Source of the DNA: Zhengitettix transpicula
Lineage: Eukaryota > Arthropoda > Insecta > Orthoptera > Tetrigidae
Length of the DNA stretch: 64,000 nucleotides
Assembly (NCBI GenBank): GCA_037074705.1
Contig: CM073591.1
Coordinates: 97,082,532 to 97,146,531 of the forward strand
Direction: 5' to 3'
Shown: positions 35,935 to 47,222 of the stretch, one piece after another
How positions within the stretch are numbered: the stretch's first letter is position 1
Layout of the letters: each line of letters begins with the position of its first letter
Position numbers and translations under genes: made by a program
The notes under the pieces: generated by a model
The model's database searches: none
Seen by the model: only the letters and a program-made list of their open reading frames with translations
What the model was told of the DNA's origin: nothing

Positions 35935-36949
35935 AAAAATGAGGCTTTATTTAATTTTAAAGAATTTGCCTCACGTGCGCCATTTTGTAATAAACAAAAA
36001 GTAGGCTTTTATTAATGAAAAGATAATCAACAATTAAGAAAAAAATATTTATTTTTATTTTGTGGCAATAAAGATAATAACAACAAAATTTGAGATCTTT
36101 CTCTCAGGGCCTCTACTGGGTTTGATAATGGACACAACAAATTGATTTAAAAATCTTATTAACAAACAGTTTACCATTTACCTAAACAATATGTTGATAG
36201 AAAGAAATTAAAAAGAAATGAAATTAACTTTAAGTGACAATTAAAAAGAGAACGAAATCTGACCCTATCCTTTAGTTACGTTTACAATTAATCATTAGTT
36301 TTGGTTTTGTTACTTACATACTGTCCAGCTGGTACCAGGATTCTTTTTCGTTTCGGAAGTACACTGTTGCAGAATTATACACTGATTATAAATGTCGACT
36401 CACAGATTTTAATCTATTGAAGTCGAAATTGTTAGGCTCACAGGAACTCGAATGATCCACCTGAATGTCAGCTACCTGATGTCTGCTTGTCTTACCAGAA
36501 TCCTATGATTCGTAGATTTATTAGTCTTTTACTGATTTGGACTCAAACTGCAACGTAGCTCCTTGAAGATTTGTTTTAATTGTTTGTTCTTTCGGAGCGA
36601 ACTATCTTTTCTTTAGCTCCTTGCTCTTACTTTCCAATCTTTACGCTGCAATACTTGCGGCGTGAATATTTTCTTCGTATTAATTTACAACTTGAACTAG
36701 TTATACATTGACGATGTCTAGTCTCTGCTCAAGTTATATTACTTGTTCTGCTCCTCACGATGTTTTTCCGCCGACTGACACCTAGTGCTCTCGAGTTTTA
36801 GCGCGCATACGCCATTTTTGACTTTCCGACAAAGCAAGCGAGCTCGCTTTTCCATTGTTGCTTTGTTCGATCAGACCGCTATAATGGATTTATCAAACAA
36901 TTCAAATTTTATGTCCAAACAATTAATGGCCTAATTAATTGGCATTGCA
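35935..36949 (-). mobile_element. TA-targeted solo LTR (copy E) with PBS-like tail
   Basis: Reverse orientation: 5' end TGCAATGCCAATTAATTAGG at 36949 (TGT changed to TGC), 3' end ATTATTACA at 35935, within ATAT sequence. It carries the palindrome CTGGTACCAG followed by GTAAGTAAC (about 36,335-36,310 in reverse) and ATCAAACCCAGTAGAGGCCC. The minus-strand tail after an internal TTACA reads TGGCGCACGTGAGGC, resembling a shortened tRNA-Lys-type primer-binding site. Length 1,015. Confidence 0.65.
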
Positions 36950-37575
36950 ATATATCCAAAATAATTTTACATTATCTGGGAAGCCTTTTAAATTATTACT
37001 TCCGTTATTTGTGCGAGAAATAAACGTACCGAATTAGTTTTTCTAGGAATATCAATGATTTTTTCAAAAAGTACTTGTCTCTTTAGGAGTCTGTCATTAC
37101 GAGACCAATTCGAAGTAAAATTTTCACTTTGGCGGCGAATTTTAGAGATGAACAAATTGCCATAGTTATAGGCAGTAAAAATCGACGCATAAACTGTAGT
37201 AAGAAATAGATAATGCAATTTTCTAACCAATTAGAGACAATATTTATTTATTGAACTAAAACAACGCTTCGGAACGTGTTTGTACCTTCATCAGGTCTTT
37301 CCTGCGCAGAAATTGTAAAAACTAAATTTGTTGTTATCAAAAAGCTATTGAAATTACAAAAGTTGTGGAACAATATATATTATACATAATGAAACTGATA
37401 AACAACCACCTAAATATGCTGAATGTTAAAAAACTATTTTCACGTCATATTAAAAGTACACAAAATTTAAAGTTCTTCCGAGGCACTTATTCACAAATCA
37501 AGTGCGGTCACAGCCCAAATGAACAGGTTTACGAACACTCAATAGTATTTTACATTTCCTTAGGTATTTACGTTC
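36950..37575. other. AT-rich DNA with a CTGATGA...GAAGCG motif
   Basis: No gene recognised. The motif on the minus strand at 37262-37294 is discussed in the findings. An 80-codon minus frame (36988-37230) adjoins it and shows no clear domain. Confidence 0.4.
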
Positions 37576-38254
37576 CTGCAAACAAGATCTCAGATGATCA
37601 ACAAAATCGGTAACAACGAGATTAATAATATATGGTATTAATAGTCGAAGTTGTGAAAACGTTTAGTGAATTCTGTACCACCTAAAGAAGGAATAAAACT
37701 GAAAGATGTCTCCTTAACTTGTGTGGTAGACAACGTTTTATGTGTTCTATTTAGTTCAGCACTGCTGATCATATGATCGAAGATAATACTGTCCCTAGGC
37801 TGCCTGTATGATATGACTGACCAAAAATAAATTTAGTAGCTGCGCCTTTTTCTTTTATACGAGTCACAAAAATGATACTTTTTTTATATCACACTTTAAT
37901 TATGAATAATTTTAAACATCTCACTTTATAATAGAAACATAGCATAATGTAAATGTACTTCAAAGGATTCCATTCTATTTGAATATTGTATAATCCTATG
38001 AATGTGCGTATAAATGGATAATTTTTTGCATTTATAGTATTTAAACTGTAAGAGACTTGTGTGTCGACATTATTTTATTCAAATTGTACAAGAATACTAT
38101 TTCCCATAATAATACGTTAAATCTGCATTCACTTCATGATATGGTATAGTAATATTAATTTTTTTTCTAATATTCAGTTTGTATATAATGTGGTGACATT
38201 GCCATGGTGGTTACTGATTGTTTCTTGCATCTGACAAACCAATGTGTGACGCTC
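37576..38254 (+). repeat. Dispersed repeat R4, copy 1
   Basis: About 680 bases nearly identical to 45381-46051 in the same orientation, from a CCTGCA...AGATCT start through AACAAAATCGGTAACAACGA, GTATGATATGACTGACCAAA and GACATTGCCATGG to GTGTGACGCTC. Copy 1 carries a 17-base segment near its end that copy 2 lacks. No open frame, TIR or A-tail is evident, so the class is unknown. Confidence 0.85.
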
Positions 38255-40855
38255 TTACCGTCAGAAATTACTTAACCAACAGTTTTTAAACACATTATGT
38301 AGCACTAATATTAAATAAAATTATAATTGAGAATTAACAAATTATGTCATTGTTAATTAGTCCTATATCTAAAATTATAATGGTCGTTCAGTCCATGAAT
38401 AGTGACCACATTATGGTTCGAAGTTTTATAATTATTTTTATGTCCCTTATGCCTCATTTCCAAGGCGCGTTTGGAATGTCCCATATAACATTTATTACAG
38501 TTTGGTTCATTACACTTAATTTTGAATACTACATTATGTTGTTTTTCTTTATCAATTTAATCTTTACCTTTTTTTTAATAAATTTGGTAAGATTGTTGTT
38601 AATTTTTAAAATAACTTTAATATGTAACTTAGTTAAAAATCGTTTCAACTTTTCGCTAACATGATCATAATGTGGCAAGGTTATTTACTGTTTTTTTGCC
38701 ATCTTTATTCTTATTGTATATTGTTCTAATTTTGCAATTATATTTCTGTTTGATAATTATTTCCGATGTATGTTTGTTAAGAAAGTTTAAAGGGTATGGA
38801 TTGCTGATTAAAATATTTTTAACAATTTTAATGTTTTGTAGTAAGAAATAGTTTCAAAGGTAAATTTTTGTCACAATAGGTAACCCTCTAAAGCTAGTTA
38901 TTAGATCGTTTTCTTTGGGACAAGTAAAATAATACAAAAAGAGGATAAAGAACTTGCGTGAAATGTTATTTAACGATAGTTTTCGCTAATTGTAATAGAA
39001 ATAATAACGCGTTATTATTTAGTTAATCTCAGTGATAGCATGTTCTGAGTATTTGTTGCATTTAATATGGATTTTAAGTCAATCAAAAATGAAAGTGAAA
39101 CATAATACATATGTGTTAAGAGTATACTAAATTGATAAATAAATAGAAAGCTTTTGAGGTCGTCATCTGGTTTTTTACGACGTGTCGTTCTCACGACTCT
39201 TGTGTTTTTAATCACTTGACGAAAGCAAAACGTTGTGTATTTTGATTATAACTTTATGTTGTCTGTATTTGTTTATTTATTTGATTAGTTCAATTTCATA
39301 TTATTGTGGGGCAGAATGACGGAAACGTGACCCTTTTATTGCGGACGATGAATTGTTCATCTTTTTGAATTGTCTCACAAGTTTCCTAAGATCAAACGAA
39401 AAAATTTACGTCTCAATGAAAATTAATAGTAAGAAAGGTAGCCAAATACAGACAAAATAGCTTATTTTGTCTTATTTGCCTATCTTTATTATTATTACGT
39501 ATTTCTAAGTTACGTATTTCTAAGTTACGTATTTCTAAGTTAAAAACTTGTGTATCCTGATCGGACATCAGTTATTAAAGAGGAGAAACGATAATTGCAC
39601 TATCATGTGATGAAATATCCTCCCGTGAATAATTTAAAAAGTTTATTTAATGTTAATAATCATATTTACAAATAATGATGGTATTTTTACCACTGAGAGC
39701 TGCGTGTTGCTAGAACGAACGGATGTTATTCGATGTGAATATTTATTTTGGTAGTATTTGAATAGATCAGAATTCAAGAAATTAATTATTTGCTAATTTG
39801 TTTTAAGAATTATGTATGTGAATTGAAATATCAAACAATTAATATTATACTATTCTTAATAACATTAAATTGAAAGGGAAGAGGGGAGAAAACCACCTAA
39901 AAATAGGAAATAATTAAACAAATAAAGGTTCAATGAACAAGGTGAGCCGAACAAATTAATACAAGAATGGGATTGAGGAAATTTTTTAAGATATTCGTTT
40001 TTGTTTCAAATGACCAAGTATTTTGGAAGTGACAAGAGCGAACAGCTGGTATTTGGCAGAAAAATATTTTTTTTTAAGTCCATGTTACAATTACGACTTT
40101 TATCACGTACAGCAGTATGGCGTAAACGCCGAATGATATTTTGCTGCAGCAGATGCTTCAAAAAAGTTTAACGGAAAGCAAAATGGTGTAGGAGCTGTTT
40201 ATTTTTGGCTAGAGCTTATTGTACTCGCAGCTGTTTCAGGGGCGTGACCTGATTTTCTCCACCTTTTCGTTCATTACATAAGAAACGTCGAGAACAGTTG
40301 CTTATTATTAAATATTAGGGAAAATTTGAGATGTTAAACAACAAAGTAACTATAAAATCTAAAATCTGTTAATTTTACAGGTTTGCGAAAAAAAATTGTA
40401 TTTATTTAAATTTTGAGAGTAATATGCTACATGCGCGGTGTTTTAAGAAACAAACACTTAACAGCTGCAGTTAATAACCATGCTTTTGACACACGCTTAT
40501 AAACTTTTGAGCTTAATTCCGTCCATATTACAAAGCTATTATCCGACGAAATGCGTACTGTGCTGATAATTGCCTTAACCGTATTGTGACACTAAAGCAA
40601 TTTGTACGCATACGAGTATAGTGCTTTGCAAGCTAGCAGTCTAAATGTCAATTAACCCTTCTACCTGCTTTTATGCCTGTTGAAAAGTAAAGAGATTTTA
40701 TTATAATCTCTGAAACAATACATTTTGTGTCAATATGAATCCCCATAAAAAAAAACTATGAATAAAGATATGAGTGAAATAAATATCGATTAAATGAATA
40801 AATTTTTTGCATTGTATATGAATTCCAAAATGATTTATTTAAACAACATATTACG
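38255..40855. other. AT-rich DNA, no gene; small tandem and inverted repeats
   Basis: TTACGTATTTCTAAG is repeated three times (39495-39539). Just upstream, CAAATACAGACAAAATAG and CTTATTTTGTCT-TATTTG (about 39,442-39,480) form an inverted repeat. A 106-codon hydrophobic frame (38344-38664) is AT-driven and not recognised. Confidence 0.45.
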
Positions 40856-40879
40856 TTTAGTGAAGTTTCATTATCTTCT

Positions 40880-41165
40880 AATAAATAAAATAGACTATAC
40901 GTTTGTGTGTATGTTTCGTATACAAATCTACACCCGTGGAACAAATTTCACCAAATTTATACACATGTTCTTTGCAAACCGGATACAATCACTGTGGGGG
41001 TACGACGAGACTACTAATCCCAAGGTAGAAATTTTCAAACATGTTAAAACGGCCGATATTTTCAACGAAATGAAATTTTTCTGTTTCAAAGAGATAGTTA
41101 TCGTTTGTCCTGATATTTTTGTGTATAATTTAAACCTACAGTATATTATATTAGACAGGAAATTA
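40880..41165 (-). repeat. R3 family: single unit with tail
   Basis: A minus-orientation unit with the tail segment CCACGGGTGTAGATTTGTAT, then TTTAACATGTTTGAAAATTT. It abuts the (TA)n run before LTR copy G. The 138-codon frame at 40794-41210, the longest in the window, crosses this repeat and ends in the TA run (poly Tyr-Ile), so it is not a gene. Confidence 0.55.
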
Positions 41166-41171
41166 AATGAA

Positions 41172-41205
<34 letters not shown>

Positions 41206-41208
<3 letters not shown>

Positions 41209-42362
41209 AATTCCAATTAATCAGGACATTAATTGTTTCGACATAAAAATTTTAGTTGTTTGAGAAATCCATTATAGCGGCAGGAGCTTCCAAAGGAACG
41301 ATGAAGCTAGCCGCCTTAGAAGAAAAGTCAAAAATGGCGTATACGCGCTAGTTTAGTTGGTGACTAGAATTTAACAGAGTTGGTTGGTGCCGGGACATTT
41401 CGGAGGACGGAACAAGTGATACTAGAGCAGAGACTAGCCGTCGTTTAATGTATTATTATTAGACAAAGTTGTGAGTTGAATACAAAGTAAAACATTCACG
41501 GAATCATTACATCGAAACTTGCTAAGTAAAAGCAGTTTTACGTCCAGCCAGAAATAGTAAAAATGCAAGTCCAAAGCGGTAAAAGACTAGCAAACCACAT
41601 AATTCATATAAGGCAAGCAGAAGTCATATAAGGCAGGCGGTCAACAGATAGCTGACAAAAAGGAGGATCATCCGAGTTCCTGACGTCCTATCAATTTTGC
41701 CTAGACTCAGTGTAAAATCTGTGAATCTTAGAATCAGTGTAAAATCTCGCAATAGTGTATTTTCGAAACCAAAAGGAAGGCTGGAACCAACTGGACAGAT
41801 GTGAGTAACTAAATACAAAATAATGATTTATGTAAACATAATTAAAAGGTAGAAGTAAGATTTCGGTCTATTTGAATTGTTAATCAGAGATAATTCCTTT
41901 ACTTTTTTATTTTGCTCGCTTTCTAATTGTTAATTAGAGTTAACCTCCTTACTTTTAATTTCGTTCTATTTTAATTGTCAAGTTAATTTTTTTTCCTTTC
42001 AGTTCATTTCTATCAACGTTTTGTTTAGGCAAATGCAAACTGTTTGTTAATAAGATTTTTCAAACAATTTGTTGTGTCCATTATCAAACCCAGTGAAGGC
42101 CCTGAGATTAAATATTTTAAAATTGTAATTGTTTTTAAATTATTGCCACGAAATAAATAAATATTGTTTGTAAATTTTATTAATTCTTTCTTTAATTAAC
42201 GCCTTCCATTTGATTATTACATTTTGGCTACAACAACGTGGGGCTCGAATTCTTCAAATTCATTAAATTAATTAAACGACCTATTAATTGTGTATATTAC
42301 ATTTTGGCTACCACAACGTGGGGCAAATTTCAATTAATTAAAGTAATTCATTTTTGTATATT

Positions 42363-42365
<3 letters not shown>
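41206..42365 (+). mobile_element. TA-targeted LTR (copy G) with duplicated PBS-like tail
   Basis: It begins TGTAATTCCAATTAATCAGG after a (TA)n run. Internal landmarks are TCAAAAATGGCGTATACGCG, GCTGGAACCA followed by GTGAGTAAC, and TATCAAACCCAGTGAAGGCC. The first TTACA ends at 42221 and is followed by TGGCTACAACAACGTGGGGC (42225-42244). A second TTACA (42301) is followed by TGGCTACCACAACGTGGGGC (42305-42324). A third TTACA at 42365 meets (TA)n. Thus the 3' end plus primer-binding-site-like segment is tandemly duplicated with a period of about 80 bases. It has no coding capacity. Confidence 0.65.
42225..42244 (+). other. Primer-binding-site-like sequence
   Basis: TGGCTACAACAACGTGGGGC starts three bases after a TTACA LTR-type end. 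The last 11 bases equal the inner part of the usual tRNA-Lys(CUU) primer-binding site (TGGCGCCCAACGTGGGGC). The outer part differs (CTACAA in place of CGCC), so priming is doubtful. A second copy is at 42305-42324. Confidence 0.45.

Positions 42366-42447
<82 letters not shown>
42366..42447. repeat. Compound microsatellite (TA)n-(GA)n
   Basis: A TA run (42366-42410) passes directly into a GA run (42411-42447), immediately next to the 3' end of LTR copy G. Confidence 0.95.
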
Positions 42448-42451
<4 letters not shown>

Positions 42452-42959
42452 AAGGGATTTTATTTATAAGTATGCAAAAGTGCAAGTTAATACTGTTACA
42501 AACTTACTATAACAAAAATTAATCTCCAAACTAGATTGTAAAAAAACATCTTTAAGGAGCTGGAATAATTTCGTGCCTTCAAATCCACCTCGCAGTACTT
42601 AATGGATTGCCCCTGTGATATTTAGACCGTGATCAATAACGCAAGTCTACCTGTAATTTGCAATAGCTTAAATTTAGGAGAGAAATCCGTCAGAACGTGT
42701 GAAAAACTATTTCACCACCTATCTTTTCTATTAAAGTAGTAGTTTCATATGCACCGTTCTGCACCTTATTTAAAACTTTTAAATTGATATACAAGTGTTG
42801 TATTCGTCTAAACGTGTAATTAAACAACATCACGACTGTCACTAATCACTCTAGTACCGATGTATTCAAATCAGTCTCGGCTATTTTAATATTTTATCTC
42901 CTTAACAATCTTTCCTCACCGAAAACGTAATTAAAAAACCATGAGGATCTTTTGGACTG
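42448..42959. other. AT-rich DNA, no feature seen
   Basis: No open frame or repeat family was recognised between the GA microsatellite and the element at 42960. Confidence 0.45.
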
Positions 42960-43205
42960 TTCAATAGTAATAATTTGAAATATAGCTAAATACAGACAAA
43001 ATAATGATTATTTAAATACCAAACAACGTTTCTGAGCCCCTTGTTCTTTTCATCAGGTGGTAAGAAGACCCTTTTGAATTTTTTCAACTGATGATTGCAG
43101 TTCTGTCGCTCAAGGCTCTTCTTAGCTCGAGAAGAAAGGGACAAGGATCCCAGAAAAGTTGTGTGGTATTTATATTGACACGTGTAAAAGAGAATGGTCA
43201 TGAAT
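42960..43205 (-). mobile_element. Fragment of a dispersed element with CTGATGA...GAAACG motif
   Basis: The minus strand carries CACCTGATGAAAAGAACAAG, then GAAACGTTGTTTGGTATT and TTTGTCTGTATTTAGCTA. A similar arrangement recurs on the minus strand at 57540-57660, and the TTTGTCTGTATTTGCCTA segment recurs near 43,540. The 71-codon open frame is not a recognised protein. It is consistent with the end of a Penelope-like element, but that is inference. Confidence 0.35.
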
Positions 43206-43384
43206 TGAAGTAACAGTTTATTTCAAAATAACACTTGAAAATCACAATAGCAATAAATAGAACAAGTTTAATTAAAGTACGCCCATACGGAAGCCTTTGG
43301 AAATTGAACTAAACTCGAACAGTTGAAAAACATTTTATATCCACAAAGAAAGGGTAGTGACGTAACCTTAACTGTTGTAATAAA

Positions 43385-43495
43385 ATTCTCTGTAATTAAA
43401 TAATTAAACTGAATTCAAATATTTGCGCTGACGGGACTCAAACCCCAACTCGCCGGCCATATTAAGTCTTAACCACTACATCACTACGTCGGTTG
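43385..43495 (-). mobile_element. tRNA-derived SINE head
   Basis: On the minus strand, TGATGTAGTGGTTAAGAC (43483-43466) matches a polymerase III A box and GGTTTGAGTCC (43444-43434) matches the B box (GGTTCGANTCC), at tRNA-like spacing. The acceptor stem does not pair and no anticodon arm can be drawn, so this is not a working tRNA gene. An AT-rich body follows toward lower coordinates. The 3' end was not defined. Confidence 0.55.
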
Positions 43496-43929
43496 TTAGT
43501 AAGTGGACTAATGCGACAATATTATAACTTATTTTGTCTGTATTTGCCTATATTTATAATTATTAATTTATAACCAGACGTATTTTTTTTCATTTCTGTT
43601 CAAACGTATTTATGGAAAATTTGAGAAAATCGCTCCTTTGGTTCAAAATGTTTTCCCAGATAGTTGAATTCAAAATTTTCTTATTTATATACAATAGATT
43701 TATGTTGGAATTACTCGTACTTTCTTGAAATAGTTATTGTTTATGCATTAACGTGAATATTGATAAATGTGTAACGTTGTAGATAGAACGAATAATACAA
43801 CGGAGATTCTCGTAAGTGGATAATAAATAATACTGCAAAAGTTTAAAACTTTCATGAGGATGAATAATAATGTAAACATTTACTGTTTATAATAATGTAA
43901 GCAGAACTCCTATAAAACAGTCTTATGTG

Positions 43930-44160
43930 TTTACACCGGAGTTTGCAAAAATTGTTGCCAACAAATGTTAACAACTTTTAGAAGAATTCTAGAGCATTTT
44001 TTGGCAACAATTTTTTTGTGTTTTCAAGAATACCCAAGAGCTATGGTTATGTTGTAAACATTTATTAGCAACAATTGTTGGGTCTTTACCTCAACATTTG
44101 TTGCTCAACTTTATTGTTGACAAAAAATGCCGACATTTGTTGCAAACGCGCCTTTAAACC
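43930..44160. mobile_element. Short inverted-repeat element (MITE-like)
   Basis: The left end TTTACACCGGAGTTTGCAA and the right end read inward, TTTAAAGGCGCGTTTGCAA, form an imperfect terminal inverted repeat of about 20 bases. Inside are repeated CAACAAATGTT- and TTGTTGCCAACAAATG-like segments. About 230 bases, noncoding. No clear target duplication, so the superfamily is unassigned. Confidence 0.5.
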
Positions 44161-45148
44161 AAATTATAACTCATAGCAAATTAGTACTATAAAATAAAAC
44201 TGATTTAATATACAGTCATATGGTTTATATCATATGGCATATCAAAAGGGAATATCGTACAGTACATCAAGGTGATAATTGCGGATTTCTAGTCCTCATA
44301 TGTAAACGAATTATCAAATTCATAAATAATGCTCTTTAAGCATACGGAAATTTTAAACTACTTTCCAAACAGAGGAAAATTAATATATTTACAACTCATA
44401 CATCGTTCCATGTTGTTTTATGGATCGCATCTACTTACGATTCACAATTGTCGTGTTCAATATTCAGATAAAATATTAAAATGTTTCCAAAAAAAATACA
44501 ATTCTCTGTAATAAAATTTAGCAATTAAATAGAAACTAAAATAAGGATTAAATAATAGATATTATTTATATTACTAAATTGTGTATAATTTTATCACTAA
44601 CTGCAATACTTAACTCATAAATGAATATTTAATCATTTATATATACAATATATTTATTTAAATTAATTTTGAGTCTCATTAATAACTAATCAATTACGAC
44701 TGTACATTACATTTCAACTGCATACGTTCTTTAAAATTACATTGTGTTTTAATTTCCATGTAATAATTTATTACAAACATTTTATCTTTAGTGAAAAGGG
44801 CGTGTATTATAATTATTGAAAAACAAAAATTTGCGCTTACCCTCTCTTCTCTCCTGTAATTAAATATGAATTCGAAAAAACTTTCGGCTACTGCCATTTT
44901 AAACTTATTATCCAGGCGTAGTAATGCCAATACATTTAGGTTATTTTTTACCGATTGTGAAAATTAATTTTAGAATGGTAATACTGCTGGCAGAAAACAC
45001 AGGTTCATTTCATATGTGAGCCTTTATAATGTTCGTTGGTATTTAACGCTTCTGTTATTTTGTTGAAATATTGCTCTTCCAGGATATCAATTTATATATA
45101 CCGTTCACGTTAAATATATTTTTGTTTTATTTAAAGTAGTTCCGATGG

Positions 45149-45150
<2 letters not shown>
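44161..45150. other. AT-rich DNA, no gene seen
   Basis: Short open frames (44329-44511, 44694-44930) lack recognisable domains. Confidence 0.45.

Positions 45151-45186
<36 letters not shown>
45151..45186. repeat. (TA)n microsatellite
   Basis: A pure AT run without an attached LTR-like element. Confidence 0.95.
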
Positions 45187-45189
<3 letters not shown>

Positions 45190-45380
45190 TGAGCTCATGG
45201 TGGAATAACAGATAAAATAAAATGCTCGCACATTAAACTGGAGGTGACACATGACCCTAATATTTACTCTTTAGAAACAGTATAAATTACTTCTGAGCTC
45301 GAACAAAATTTGTATATTCTGAAAATTCGTATACGATAATTGTGTTTCTGGCATGCAGAATTAAAGTTCACGCACACATA

Positions 45381-46051
45381 TCCTGCAGTCGAGATCTAGG
45401 AGGATGAACAAAATCGGTAACAACGATATTAATAACATATGGTATTAACAGTCGAAGTTGTGAAAACGTTTTGTGAATTCTGTACCACCTAAAGAAGGAA
45501 TAAAACTGAAATATGTCTCCTTAACTTGTGTGGCAGAAAACGTTTTATGTGTACTATTTAGTTCACTACTGCTGATCATTTGATCAACTATAATATTGTC
45601 CCTGGGCTGCCTGTATGATATGACTGACCAAAATTAAATTAAGTAGCTACGCCTTTTTCTTTTATACGAGTCACTAAAATGATATAATTTTTTATTTTTA
45701 TATCACACTTTAATTATAAATAATTTTAAATATCTCACTGTATAATAGAAACATAGCATAATGGAAATGTACTTCAAAGGATTCCATTCTATTTGAATAT
45801 TGTATAATCCTATGAATGTGCGTATAAACGGAGATTTTTTTTCATTTATAGTATTTAAACTGTAAGAGACTTGTGTCTCGACATTATTTTATTCAAATTG
45901 TACAAGAATACTATTTACCATAGGAATACGTTAAATCTGTATTCAGTTCATGATATGGTATAGTAATATTATTTTTTTTTCTAATATTCAGCATGTATAT
46001 AATATGGTGACATTGCCATGGCGGTTACTGATTGTTTCTTGTGTGACGCTC
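45381..46051 (+). repeat. Dispersed repeat R4, copy 2
   Basis: Partner of 37576-38254 in the same orientation, about 7.8 kb away, with scattered substitutions and small indels. It ends at GTGTGACGCTC, where the flanks diverge. Confidence 0.85.
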
Positions 46052-46769
46052 CTTTCCTTCCTTCACGATACGGTAGTAAGTCTCAACACACCCACTTATT
46101 CTAACGCGACAAAATAATATTTACTTTTAAATCTGTTTATGCAGCAATAAAAAAATGAAGTCAGTCTGGTCCCTGGATTACTGAATACGATTGTAAAGCA
46201 CTCTACGAAGTTAATGTCCATATCATTATAACACATTTATTGTACCGAAAAATGTTGGTAGATATTTTCAGTGTGAAAAATTGCCGAAAGGACCTTGTGC
46301 CACAATACTTATTTTCTTTCAATATCCACACCTGGCGCATTTTTATTTCATAACCACACATGCTTCACGTCCGTAATACTCACATACGTGATTAATATTT
46401 CGAAGTATCACAAATAAAATTTATAGGTGTTATCACCCTTGTGAATGGATTACGTGTTTTGGAAATTAATGAATAATAAATAATCTATGCCTGCAGCGAC
46501 CATACTGTGCTGAAAGAGTTCATTTAAAGGTATTTATTACATTTTGAGGTCTGGCAATATAAAAATCAGCGCTTACGAGTAAAGCGAAATTCAGTTGCAC
46601 TGCAGCTTCTGTTTATAGAAGTAAATAAAAGTCGTATCACATTTTTCGTAAGACAATACTAAATATATCAACTAATTTATTTTGGAAAAACTCAGTTGTA
46701 ATTCATTATGAAATCACTATTTGTTAAAAGTAACTTTTAGATTTATTTAAAATTTGATTATGTAATTGA
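46052..46769. other. AT-rich DNA, no feature seen
   Basis: No open frame of note and no recognised repeat. Confidence 0.45.
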
Positions 46770-47222
46770 TAATATGATTATGAACAATATGACCAAAAAA
46801 CAGACTTAACTAGAATAAAATCAAGTACAACGTTTCTACCACAGATTTGTGGACCTTCTCAAGTACAAAAACAAGAAACCGGAAAACTTCTGTGTGCTCG
46901 TATATATAACTGTAAAAAGATGATGGTGGTAAAGTGGGTTGCAAAAGATCGTAGACTTTGCTCAAAGAGCCATTGCCACTTTGAATATTAAGAGCATTCC
47001 GTTTGTGAATTATGAAGTGAACCATTTCCGAAAATAGTCTTTGTTAATAATTTGGTTCAACGTCAATGATCGTTATTTCGCTCCAGTTTATATTGTGATG
47101 TTTTACATATATGTGTTTGGTAATCATCTACGTTACCTCATGACTAGCATTATGTGAAACGTTGTACTTGTTTTTATTCTTGTGGGGTCTGTTTTTTGGC
47201 CATATTTTACATAATCGGAATA
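46770..47222. repeat. Inverted repeat flanking a CTTGAG...GAAACG motif
   Basis: The plus arm, GAAACGTTGTACTTG-TTTTATTCT and CTGTTTTTTGGCCATATT at about 47,156-47,205, is matched in reverse at about 46,842-46,785 (GAAACGTTGTACTTGATTTT, then CTGTTTTTTGGTCATATT). The arms of about 60 bases are separated by about 310. The minus arm adjoins a perfect CCACA/TGTGG hairpin directly before GAAACG (46828-46863). It looks like the end of an element present in inverted duplicate. Confidence 0.55.

Noticed and set aside
38344..38664. 106-codon hydrophobic frame that could pass for a membrane protein
   Set aside because: Hydrophobicity is what T-rich DNA encodes by chance; no signal, motif or repeat match.
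39495..39539. Three regularly spaced TTACGTATTTCTAAG units as a CRISPR-like array
   Set aside because: The units are directly adjacent with no spacers, in a eukaryotic context; a simple tandem repeat.
40794..41210. 138-codon open frame, the longest in the window
   Set aside because: It crosses an R3 repeat in antisense and ends in a (TA)n tract that gives an alternating Tyr-Ile run; no domain is seen.
43434..43483. Possible functional tRNA gene
   Set aside because: Acceptor and anticodon stems cannot be formed; only the internal promoter boxes are kept.
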